Source of the DNA: Paenibacillus brevis
Lineage (GTDB): Bacteria; Bacillota; Bacilli; Paenibacillales; Paenibacillaceae
Reading direction: 5' to 3'
DNA: 64,000 nt
Assembly: GCF_018919145.1 (NCBI RefSeq)
Contig: NZ_JAHLQJ010000017.1
Location: 1 to 64,000, forward strand
The notes under the pieces were generated by a model. It saw nothing but the letters and a program-made list of their open reading frames with translations, did not search any database and was not told the origin of the DNA. The position numbers and the translations under genes are program-made. Positions 8,453-16,077 of the stretch are shown in pieces. Position 1 is the stretch's first letter; each line of letters starts with the position of its first letter.

Positions 8453-10432
8453 GTGATGCCGGATGAGGAGTGCTTAACCAAACGCTTTACCCCGGAGGTG
8501 ATCGAGGATGCTATTTGGCAGTGGGCACGCTCATCTATTTCCTTGATTGATATTCGCCATTCGCTGCTTGATCCCGCCGAACCGATCGACGGCTATACAA
8601 TGCCGACAAGCACGATGCTCTATATTTATGGGGGGAGCGGAGATGTAAGACTGAATCAAACATTCTATCCGTTAGAGCGTTATAATCTGTTTCACGGCGG
8701 AAAGGGCACCGAATTGGCGATCTATCCGTCCGGTTCGCAGCTTGAGCTCTACATGGTGTTATATAAAGCAAAGCCTCCTTTATATAAGCGGGAGCCCCAC
8801 CGATGGAAGGAGCATGCCAAGCCGTTTGAACAAGTGTATGGCTTTTCACCGGGGAATCCTATTTTTTTCACGAAAAGGTTCCATGATCTGTACACTAGCT
8901 GGAGCAGAGGCTCGGCGCTCAATCATCTGCATGCCAAGTCTTCCTTCTATCAGCTTGTTCATGAGCTGTATAAGGAGCTGGAAAGGGGAGACATCTCGTA
9001 TATTGATCCGGATTACGTGGAATGGGTTAAGCAGTATTTGGACAAGCACTTTACGGAGCCGGTTTCCATCCAGCAGCTGTCCGAAATGCTTCCCATAAGC
9101 CGCAGTCTATTGAACAAGCTGTTTCGCAAACGCGAGCAGAAAAGCCTTCAGGAGTACTTGAATGAAAAAAGGCTTGAGGCAGCGATGCACGGCTTGCGGC
9201 ATAGCCGGGCCACAATCCAGGAAATCGCTGCAGGCTGCGGATTCACGGATGAGCTGAACTTGATTCGGATGTTTAAAAAGCAAACCCGAATGACGCCAAG
9301 TGAATATAGAAGAAAAATGATAACCGGAATTACCAATAATGATATTGATAATCATTATCACCATCGCTACAATGGGGAAAGGCTAGCTGGACTGGTCAAA
9401 TCTAAAGAAGATGGGGAGTTATCAATGTTCGGATTATCTGGTAATAAAACAGTCGTTCTTGCGGGAGCTATGAGTGTGATGCTGCTTCTGTCAGCATGCG
9501 GCGCTCCAGCTCCAGCCAACAATACAGGCTCGGCAAATTCGGCCTCTGCACAGACACAAGCAGAGACTAACTCAGATGCCACAGCGGCGGAGCAGTCAGC
9601 TACTAGAACCGTTCAAACGGTGAAGGGGGAAATCGAGGTGCCAACCAATCCTCAGCGTGTCGTGGTGAACTGGTATGCAGGGGATGTATTTGCACTGGAT
9701 CTTAACATTGTGGGCTATTATTGCTGGGCCCAAGAAACAATGCCTTTCTATGATAAAATGATGGACTCCACCAAGATAGAGAATTGGGAGCGCGAGGATG
9801 TCATGGCATTGGATCCGGATTTGATCGTTACTTATGATGAGGCGGATTTTGACAAGTTCAACAGCATTGCCCCTGTGCTTGTTGTTCCGGAGGGAGACAT
9901 TACCTCACTCGAACGGGTGAAGATTCTTGGAGAAGCAACAGGCCGTGAGGATCTGGCGAATGACGCCGTAGCGACCTTTGAAGCCAAGCTTGCCGAAGCC
10001 AAGGAGAAGTTTAAAGGGGAAGCCTTTGAAGGCAAGACATTCAGCATTTTGGAGGATTGGGGTCCTTCCGGTGATTGGAGCGGCATTGGCTACGAGACTG
10101 ACTCCCGCGGCGGCACATTAGTCTATCATCACTTGGGCCTGGGCATTCCTCAGAAGCTGCAAGAGCTGATTGACAGCGGTCAGGGAAGGGGAACGCTCAG
10201 CTATGAAGTTGCCCATGAATACTTCGGGGATTATATTCTGTGGTTCCGTAAAGAAGGAGTGGAATCTGAATATCAAAAGACGGAGATCTGGAAAAGCATT
10301 CCGGCTGTAATTGAAAATCATGTGGTTGAAATTCCGGGTAACTATCAAGGTCTATTCTATTACTCCGATGTATTAAGTCTGACTGCACAGCTTGATTATA
10401 TGGTGGATGCCATTAATTCAGTAGCAGAATAA
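8453..10432 (+). CDS. AraC regulator reading in frame into a FecB-type siderophore-binding protein
   Basis: One uninterrupted 659-codon frame. Residues 1 to about 180 form an AraC-type sensing region. Residues about 184-288 form a complete two-HTH DNA-binding domain ending TPSEYRRK. Residues about 289-324 read through what looks like an intergenic spacer holding a Fur promoter. Residues 325-659 are the siderophore-binding lipoprotein listed separately. B. subtilis Btr has the same AraC + binding-protein order and senses ferric bacillibactin, but it lacks an internal lipoprotein signal. The start is GTG 8453 or ATG 8456 after AGGGAG. Either a short AraC protein is no longer made, or a fusion coexists with the separate lipoprotein. 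A lost stop or a sequencing error are the alternatives. Confidence 0.8.
   Translation: MMPDEECLTKRFTPEVIEDAIWQWARSSISLIDIRHSLLDPAEPIDGYTMPTSTMLYIYGGSGDVRLNQTFYPLERYNLFHGGKGTELAIYPSGSQLELYMVLYKAKPPLYKREPHRWKEHAKPFEQVYGFSPGNPIFFTKRFHDLYTSWSRGSALNHLHAKSSFYQLVHELYKELERGDISYIDPDYVEWVKQYLDKHFTEPVSIQQLSEMLPISRSLLNKLFRKREQKSLQEYLNEKRLEAAMHGLRHSRATIQEIAAGCGFTDELNLIRMFKKQTRMTPSEYRRKMITGITNNDIDNHYHHRYNGERLAGLVKSKEDGELSMFGLSGNKTVVLAGAMSVMLLLSACGAPAPANNTGSANSASAQTQAETNSDATAAEQSATRTVQTVKGEIEVPTNPQRVVVNWYAGDVFALDLNIVGYYCWAQETMPFYDKMMDSTKIENWEREDVMALDPDLIVTYDEADFDKFNSIAPVLVVPEGDITSLERVKILGEATGREDLANDAVATFEAKLAEAKEKFKGEAFEGKTFSILEDWGPSGDWSGIGYETDSRGGTLVYHHLGLGIPQKLQELIDSGQGRGTLSYEVAHEYFGDYILWFRKEGVESEYQKTEIWKSIPAVIENHVVEIPGNYQGLFYYSDVLSLTAQLDYMVDAINSVAE
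9345..9373 (+). promoter_or_regulatory. Fur-regulated promoter 2, inside the fused frame
   Basis: TTGATA (9345-9350), a 17-bp spacer and TACAAT (9368-9373). The 19-mer at 9341-9359 matches the Fur consensus at 18 of 19 positions and carries the same 15-bp core (9346-9360) as promoter 1. It would drive the binding-protein and permease genes alone. Confidence 0.85.
9425..10432 (+). CDS. Iron-siderophore ABC transporter substrate-binding lipoprotein
   Basis: 335 aa from ATG 9425, which has GGGGAG about 7 nt upstream. A lipoprotein signal peptide ends in LLLSACG (Cys 25), followed by an Ala/Thr/Ser-rich linker and a FecB/PeripBP_2 domain starting TVKGEIEVPTNPQRVVV. It should be anchored outside the membrane and deliver ferric siderophore to the two FecCD permeases that follow. 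Its own Fur promoter lies 52-80 bp upstream. It is in frame with the AraC gene, so it is also the C-terminal half of the 659-codon frame. Confidence 0.9.
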   Translation: MFGLSGNKTVVLAGAMSVMLLLSACGAPAPANNTGSANSASAQTQAETNSDATAAEQSATRTVQTVKGEIEVPTNPQRVVVNWYAGDVFALDLNIVGYYCWAQETMPFYDKMMDSTKIENWEREDVMALDPDLIVTYDEADFDKFNSIAPVLVVPEGDITSLERVKILGEATGREDLANDAVATFEAKLAEAKEKFKGEAFEGKTFSILEDWGPSGDWSGIGYETDSRGGTLVYHHLGLGIPQKLQELIDSGQGRGTLSYEVAHEYFGDYILWFRKEGVESEYQKTEIWKSIPAVIENHVVEIPGNYQGLFYYSDVLSLTAQLDYMVDAINSVAE

Positions 10433-10452
10433 TATTGAAAGGAATATCTGCG

Positions 10453-11475
10453 ATGAATGCTCCCCTCGTCAAGCTTCGGGGTAAGGCACGATTTGCTATG
10501 TATATGCTTGGAGGTTGCATATTACTGGTGCTCGTATCGGCGGCCTCCATTGCTTTTGGCGCCGCTGATATGAGCATGTCGACCGCATGGGCAGCCATTG
10601 TTCATTTTGATCCGGCCGTGACGGAGCACAACATTATCCGTACCTTCCGGGTTCCAAGAACCGCGGCTGATATTATGGTCGGCTGCAGCCTGGCCATCTG
10701 CGGAGCCATTATGCAAGGCACCACCCGGAATTCGCTCGCCGATTCCGGGTTAATGGGGATCAGCTCAGGAGCAACCTTTTCTATCGCGCTGTGCATGGCT
10801 TTTTTGCCGGACCGGACTTATGTTACTACTATGATATTCGCTTGTCTCGGCGCGGCTGTCGCTACGGGAATCACTTATTTCGTCGCTTCACTTGGGAAGA
10901 GAGGGATGACGCCGCAACGGCTGGTTCTGGCCGGGATTTCGATTTCGATGCTCTTCGGCGCCTTTTCCCAATACATATCTATCCGCTATCGTTTGGGACA
11001 GGCATTGGCTTTCTGGACAGCGGGAGCAACAGCAGGGGCCAAATGGGAAGAGCTGGCGCTGGTTGCGCCTGTATTCCTGTTTGGTGTCCTTGTTGCACTT
11101 GCCCTGTCACCTTCGGTGACCGTAATGAGCCTTGGTGAGGATGTGGCGTCCGGACTAGGGTTGAAGACTCGGGTAGTCCAAGGCTTTTCTACGATTGTAG
11201 TGTTGTTGTTGACCGGTATTTCCGTCATTGTGGTGGGGCCTGTAGGCTTTATCGGCCTAATTACCCCTCATATTGCGAGAAGTCTGGTCGGTGTGGATTA
11301 CCGCTACATTATTCCGGCATCCGGTGTCTTTGGCGCATTGCTTACCGTGTCGGCTGATCTGGTCGGCCGGTTAATTAACAAGCCCTTTGAGACGCCGTTG
11401 GGTGTTGTCCTTGCCGTCATCGGGGTGCCGTATTTCCTCTATCTGGTTCGCAAGCAGAGGAGGGAATTCGAATGA
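10453..11475 (+). CDS. FecCD-type iron-siderophore ABC permease 1
   Basis: About 340 aa, polytopic, of the BtuC/FecCD family. The RTFRVPRTAADIMVGCSLAICGAIMQG stretch near residue 60-85 and GPVGFIGLITPHIAR near the C terminus are hallmark segments; the latter contacts the ATPase. ATG 10453 follows GAAAGGA. The stop overlaps the next start (ATGA), so translation is coupled. It pairs with the next gene as a heterodimeric channel for ferric siderophore. Confidence 0.93.
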   Translation: MNAPLVKLRGKARFAMYMLGGCILLVLVSAASIAFGAADMSMSTAWAAIVHFDPAVTEHNIIRTFRVPRTAADIMVGCSLAICGAIMQGTTRNSLADSGLMGISSGATFSIALCMAFLPDRTYVTTMIFACLGAAVATGITYFVASLGKRGMTPQRLVLAGISISMLFGAFSQYISIRYRLGQALAFWTAGATAGAKWEELALVAPVFLFGVLVALALSPSVTVMSLGEDVASGLGLKTRVVQGFSTIVVLLLTGISVIVVGPVGFIGLITPHIARSLVGVDYRYIIPASGVFGALLTVSADLVGRLINKPFETPLGVVLAVIGVPYFLYLVRKQRREFE

Positions 11476-12482
11476 AGGAGCGGCATGGTGCGTTAAGACG
11501 CGGAATCATGATTATTCTGGTTATGCTGGCTCTAACGCTGATCATAGCCGTAATCGGTATGAATTCGGGGAAAATGAATATTTCTCCGGGGGATGTGTTG
11601 AACGTTCTCCTCGGCAAGGGAACCGATAAACAAAATTTGATTGTCTATGAATTTCGGCTTCCCCGCATTGTTCTTGCTATACTCGTAGGAATTGGCATGG
11701 GGGCCGCGGGTTGTATCATGCAGAGCTTGCTCCGCAACGATATGGCAAGTCCGGGGACGCTGGGGATCAGCTCGGGTTCGGGACTGTTTGTGCTGGTATT
11801 TGTAGTCCTCTTTTCCGCAAAAGGAATTTCATCCGCAATGATGCTTCCGCTTCTATCCTTTATCGGAGGAATGACCGCAGCGGCGATCATCTTTCTGCTA
11901 TCCTTTCGGCGGGGCAGGGAGCTGTCGCCTACAGGGCTGATTCTGAACGGGGTAGCTCTGTCCAGCGGTTATAGCGCATTTACGATCATGCTGACGTTAA
12001 GGCTGGATGATAAGCAAATGGACTTCATGCTGAGATGGAGTGCGGGCGATCTCTGGGGAGATGACTGGAGGTACCTGTCCATCCTGCTTCCCTGGACGCT
12101 CATACTTTGCGGTTACATTTTTTACAGATCCAAAACATTAAACCTGATGCAGTTGGGTACCCAGACGGCAACGGGGTTAGGGGTTGCAGTCAAGCCGGAA
12201 TTTATCGGCATTTCTATTGCTGCGGTAGCCTTGTCTTCTGGGAGTGTGGCGCTTGGCGGGAACTTCTTCTTTGTCGGCCTGATCGCACCCCATCTAGCTA
12301 GAAGGCTGGTTGGACCGAACCACAAGCTGCTGCTGCCGGCTTCCTGCCTGGCCGGCTCGATGATTGTCCTGTTAGCAGACACGATTACTCGTACAGTCAG
12401 CTTCGGAACGGATGTGCCTACAGGCATTATCATCACGATTCTTAGCACACCGTACTTTTTATACCTTTTGTCCAAGGCATAG
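11472..12482 (+). CDS. FecCD-type iron-siderophore ABC permease 2
   Basis: 336 aa of the same family, with YEFRLPRIVLAILVGIGMGAAGCIMQ and FFFVGLIAPHLARRLVG. ATG 11472 overlaps the previous stop by 4 nt. No FecE/FhuC-type importer ATPase follows, so energy must come from an ATPase encoded elsewhere. Confidence 0.93.
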   Translation: MKERHGALRRGIMIILVMLALTLIIAVIGMNSGKMNISPGDVLNVLLGKGTDKQNLIVYEFRLPRIVLAILVGIGMGAAGCIMQSLLRNDMASPGTLGISSGSGLFVLVFVVLFSAKGISSAMMLPLLSFIGGMTAAAIIFLLSFRRGRELSPTGLILNGVALSSGYSAFTIMLTLRLDDKQMDFMLRWSAGDLWGDDWRYLSILLPWTLILCGYIFYRSKTLNLMQLGTQTATGLGVAVKPEFIGISIAAVALSSGSVALGGNFFFVGLIAPHLARRLVGPNHKLLLPASCLAGSMIVLLADTITRTVSFGTDVPTGIIITILSTPYFLYLLSKA

Positions 12483-12503
12483 TCAAGGAGAGGAAGTGAT
12501 CTC

Positions 12504-14225
12504 ATCAAGACCCTGGTTCGTTTTTTTTCGTATTATAAGCCTTATAAGTGGCTGTTTATGCTTGATTTCGGCAGCGCCATTATGGCCGCTTTGCTTGAGC
12601 TGGCTTTCCCGCTGGCAATTAACGTGATCATTGACGATTTCTTGCCTGCAGGCGATTGGAAATGGATTTTTTGGGCCGGATTGATTCTGCTCGCTGTCTA
12701 TGTGCTCAGCTCCGTATTTCACTTTGTGATTACTTATCATGGGCATAAATTAGGGATTAATATCGAGACGGATATGCGGCGCAAGCTGTTCGAACGGGTG
12801 CAGCGCTTGTCTTTCCGCTTCTTCGATAACAACAAGACAGGCCACCTGGTCTCCCGGATGACCAATGATGTGATGGATATGGGGGAAGTAGCCCACCACG
12901 CGCCTGAGGATTTGTTCATTGCCATCATGACGCTGTTAGGGGCATTGGGGATCATGCTGGGCATCAATTGGCAGCTTGCGGTGCTGACCTTCGTCATCGT
13001 TCCATTCATGATTGGCATATCCCTGTATTTTTCAAGCAAGATGAATCGGGCGTTCCGCAAGATGTTTGAAGACATTGCGGATTACAATGCCCGGGTTGAG
13101 AATAACGTAAGCGGCATGCGTGTGGTTCAGGCGTTTGCCAATGAGCCGTATGAGATTGAGAAATTCAGAAAAAGCAATGAGCAATTCCGGCTGACGAAAT
13201 TATTGACCTACAAAGTGATGGCTTGGCATTCATCGATCAGCTTCATTATGTTGAAGTTCGTATCCCTGTTCGTCATCGTATGCGGCTCCTGGTTTGTGAT
13301 TGAAGGCAGTATGAGCTACGGTGATTTTATGGCCTTTATTCTGTTGTCCAACGTATTTCTCGGGCCGATTCGTACGATCAACTCCATGATTGAGACGATT
13401 CCAAAAGGCTTGGCCGGTTTCAGAAGATTTGAAGAGCTGCTGGATACGGAATCAGACGTCAAGGAGCAGGCAGGGGCTCATGAAGCAACTACGCTGGCTG
13501 GGGAAATCAGCTATCGGAACGTCAGCTTCGGCTACGAGTCGGGCAAGCGGATCGTTGAGAAGCTGAATCTCAGCATCCGGGCCGGGGAGTCGGTGGCTCT
13601 GGTTGGCCCATCCGGCGGAGGCAAGACGACGATCTGCAGCTTGCTGCCAAGGTTCTATGATGTGGAGGAAGGGCAGATCCTGATTGATGGAATAGATATT
13701 CGCGAGCTGACGCTGAGCAGTCTGCGGGGCCGGATTGGGATTGTGCAGCAGGATGTCTTCCTGTTCGACGGATCGATCCGTGAAAATATTGAGTATGGCA
13801 GATTGGGAGCCAGCGAAGAGGAAATCTGGCAGGCTGCAGAGCGGGCTCAATTGGCTGAAATGATCCGGTCCATGCCGGAAGGGCTGGATACGATGATCGG
13901 CGAACGCGGCGTGAAGCTGTCAGGCGGTCAGAAGCAGCGGTTGTCCATTGCACGAATCTTCCTGAAGAATCCGCCTATTCTCATTCTGGATGAGGCGACA
14001 TCGGCTCTGGATACCGAGACAGAGGCTTCGATCCAGCTGGCGCTGTCCGAGCTGTCCAGAGGGCGCACGACGTTTATTATTGCGCATCGGCTTACAACGG
14101 TACGAAATGCGGATCGCATTCTGGTCGTTGCAGACAAAGGCATCGCCGAGGATGGCACGCATGAGCAATTGATCCAGCGTAATGGAATTTATAGCAGGCT
14201 GCACGGAGAAGTGCTATCGATGTAA
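12504..14225 (+). CDS. ABC exporter, fused membrane and ATPase domains (MdlB-like)
   Basis: About 573 aa: six membrane helices (residues about 15-310), then one ATPase with Walker A GPSGGGKTT, signature LSGGQKQRLS, Walker B ILILDEATSALD and an H-loop IIAHRL. This is an exporter half-transporter. The first ATG (12558) cuts into the conserved N terminus and has no ribosome binding site. Upstream codons in frame read IKTLVRFFSYYKPYKWLF from ATC 12504, 13 nt after AAGGAG (12485-12490). No ATG/GTG/TTG exists there in frame. It is the last gene of the siderophore operon; siderophore export or processing is possible. Confidence 0.88.
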   Translation: MKTLVRFFSYYKPYKWLFMLDFGSAIMAALLELAFPLAINVIIDDFLPAGDWKWIFWAGLILLAVYVLSSVFHFVITYHGHKLGINIETDMRRKLFERVQRLSFRFFDNNKTGHLVSRMTNDVMDMGEVAHHAPEDLFIAIMTLLGALGIMLGINWQLAVLTFVIVPFMIGISLYFSSKMNRAFRKMFEDIADYNARVENNVSGMRVVQAFANEPYEIEKFRKSNEQFRLTKLLTYKVMAWHSSISFIMLKFVSLFVIVCGSWFVIEGSMSYGDFMAFILLSNVFLGPIRTINSMIETIPKGLAGFRRFEELLDTESDVKEQAGAHEATTLAGEISYRNVSFGYESGKRIVEKLNLSIRAGESVALVGPSGGGKTTICSLLPRFYDVEEGQILIDGIDIRELTLSSLRGRIGIVQQDVFLFDGSIRENIEYGRLGASEEEIWQAAERAQLAEMIRSMPEGLDTMIGERGVKLSGGQKQRLSIARIFLKNPPILILDEATSALDTETEASIQLALSELSRGRTTFIIAHRLTTVRNADRILVVADKGIAEDGTHEQLIQRNGIYSRLHGEVLSM

Positions 14226-14235
14226 GGATGAAGTG

Positions 14236-14292
14236 AAAAAGGGTCCCTATTCCGTCAGCTAAGCTGACGGACTTTGGGGACCCCTTCTTTTG
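14236..14292. terminator. Strong bidirectional terminator
   Basis: AAAAGGGTCCC...GGGGACCCCTT encloses the near-perfect inner stem CCGTCAGCTAAGCTGACGG, with A- and T-rich flanks. It separates the siderophore operon (+) from the sugar importer (-). Confidence 0.85.
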
Positions 14293-14298
14293 TATTGC

Positions 14299-15132
14299 TC
14301 AGCCCTTGACCGCACCTGCGGTTAAGCCGCTGACGATATACTTTTGACCAAACAAATACAGGATAAAGACAGGAAGCGAGGTCAGTACCAGATTTGCGAA
14401 GATCAGGTTCCAGTCCCGGCTAAATTTGCCGTAGAAATTATAGATGGATAACGGCATGGTCCAGGTTGAGCTGTCGGTCAAAAAGTAGAGCGGAATCGTA
14501 ATATCATTCCAGACCGACATGAACACCATGATCGCTACAGTGGCATTGACGGGCAGGATCAACGGGGTAACAATCCGGAAGAATACACTGAAGACGCCGG
14601 CACCCTCCAGAAAGGCAACCTCGTCCAGTGCCTTCGGTATAGTCTTGATAAATCCGCTGTACAGAAATACGCTAAAGGCCGTATTCAACGAGGCGTAAAT
14701 GAGAATAACGCTAGTTACGCTGCCGTAGAAGCCCATCCATTGAACGATGCGAATCGTAGTAATGGTGGACATCGGGGCAATCAGCCCCATAAAGAAATAC
14801 ATGTACAGGGTATTCGCAAATTTGGTCTCCCGCCGTGCCAGAATAAAGGATGCAGCCGAGGAAGCAACAATATTGATGACGGATGAGATGCCCGTGATTA
14901 CAACACTATTCAGGAAGGCCCTTCCGATGCCTCCCTCTCTAAATACCGTCATATAGTTGGAGAACATCCACTTCTTGGGGAACTTCAAGGAGAAGTCCAA
15001 TACTTCAGCGCTGGTCTTGAAGGAGCCGATAATCATGATCATCACAGGCAGCAAGATCAGCAGGGAAGAAAGCAGCAAGAAGCTTTCAACGATATAGTTG
15101 CGGATTTTAAGTTTGCGTGAGAATCCCATCAT
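14299..15132 (-). CDS. Carbohydrate ABC transporter permease (MalG type)
   Basis: 277 aa with six membrane segments. The EAA-type loop is DEVAFLEGAGVFSVFFRIVTPLILP, which contacts the shared MsmK-type ATPase. The C terminus QKYIVSGLTAGAVKG is typical of the family. It overlaps the upstream permease by 4 nt. It is the last gene of a binding-protein / permease / permease operon lacking its own ATPase, as usual for CUT1 importers in Paenibacillus. Confidence 0.92.
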   Translation of the reverse strand: MMGFSRKLKIRNYIVESFLLLSSLLILLPVMIMIIGSFKTSAEVLDFSLKFPKKWMFSNYMTVFREGGIGRAFLNSVVITGISSVINIVASSAASFILARRETKFANTLYMYFFMGLIAPMSTITTIRIVQWMGFYGSVTSVILIYASLNTAFSVFLYSGFIKTIPKALDEVAFLEGAGVFSVFFRIVTPLILPVNATVAIMVFMSVWNDITIPLYFLTDSSTWTMPLSIYNFYGKFSRDWNLIFANLVLTSLPVFILYLFGQKYIVSGLTAGAVKG

Positions 15133-16001
15133 TCAGCGACCTCCTTTCGCCGCATGAAGATTAACAGCGGAATCGCAGTAATGGTGACGGCCACGAAGAG
15201 CAAGGTGTTGATGGCGGTGCCCAGTCCCCAGTTGCCTTCCCCGAAGGCACGCAAAATAATGGTACCCACCACCTGGGAAGCGTTGCCTGGCCCTCCGCCG
15301 GTAAGGACGAAGACCTCGGAGAACACTTTGAGTCCGCCGATCAGGGTGAGCATCACGTTAATATTGATTGCAGGGAGCAGTAAAGGAAGCGTGATATTCG
15401 TGAATTTCTTCCAGGAGCCTGCACCGTCAATCGTGGCAGCCTCGTAATATTCGTTGGAAATGGACTGCAGGCCAGCCAAATAGATCGCCATCTGGAATCC
15501 GGCATGCTGCCATATTGAAATCATAGCAATGGTGAAGACGACGATATTCGGGTTGGTCAGCCAGGCTTGAGATAGAGAGTGAAGCCCGAGCGTATCGAAT
15601 ACATGGTTCAGCGTACCTTCTGTTCTTAAAATCGGCGTAAAGATGATTCCAATAACAAGAATGCTAAGAATGGATGGCGAGTAAAAAATAGCGCGCAGAA
15701 GGTTGCGGGTTCTCAGCTTCATATTTAAAGCGACCGCGAGCGCAATTCCGACCAAATTTTTGCCGAGCACGGTCACTACTGCGAAGATCAGCGTGTTCTT
15801 GAGCGCAAGGATCAGTGTCTTATCCGAAAAAATGGTCCGGAAGTTGTTCCAGCCGATGAATTCCAGTGTCAACCGATCCATCCGCCAGTCCGTAAAGGAA
15901 TAGTAGAAGCCTGCAAAGGCAGGTATGACGAAGAAAACCGAGTAAATCAACAAAGCAGGCAACACTAGATAATAAGAGTAGAGTTGCTTGGTTGTTTTCA
16001 T
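15129..16001 (-). CDS. Sugar ABC transporter permease (MalF/UgpA type)
   Basis: 290 aa, six membrane segments. The EAA loop EYYEAATIDGAGSWKKFTNITLPLL is present. The N terminus YSYYLVLPALLIYSVFFVIPAFAGFYYSFTDW is typical. It is translationally coupled to the next permease and separated from the binding-protein gene by a 76-nt spacer holding a stem-loop. Confidence 0.92.
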   Translation of the reverse strand: MKTTKQLYSYYLVLPALLIYSVFFVIPAFAGFYYSFTDWRMDRLTLEFIGWNNFRTIFSDKTLILALKNTLIFAVVTVLGKNLVGIALAVALNMKLRTRNLLRAIFYSPSILSILVIGIIFTPILRTEGTLNHVFDTLGLHSLSQAWLTNPNIVVFTIAMISIWQHAGFQMAIYLAGLQSISNEYYEAATIDGAGSWKKFTNITLPLLLPAININVMLTLIGGLKVFSEVFVLTGGGPGNASQVVGTIILRAFGEGNWGLGTAINTLLFVAVTITAIPLLIFMRRKEVAE

Positions 16002-16017
16002 TTCTCACACCCCATTT

Positions 16018-16072
16018 GTGCCAGTGGCAGCACAAGATCCGCTTTCGCAGAAATTATGCTGCCATTGCACTG
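16018..16072 (-). promoter_or_regulatory. Intercistronic stem-loop after the sugar-binding gene
   Basis: GTGCCAGTGGCAGCA pairs with TGCTGCCATTGCAC around a loop of about 24 nt. It has no T-run. Such hairpins after binding-protein genes commonly protect the upstream message or reduce downstream expression. Confidence 0.6.
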
Positions 16073-16077
16073 TCTAT

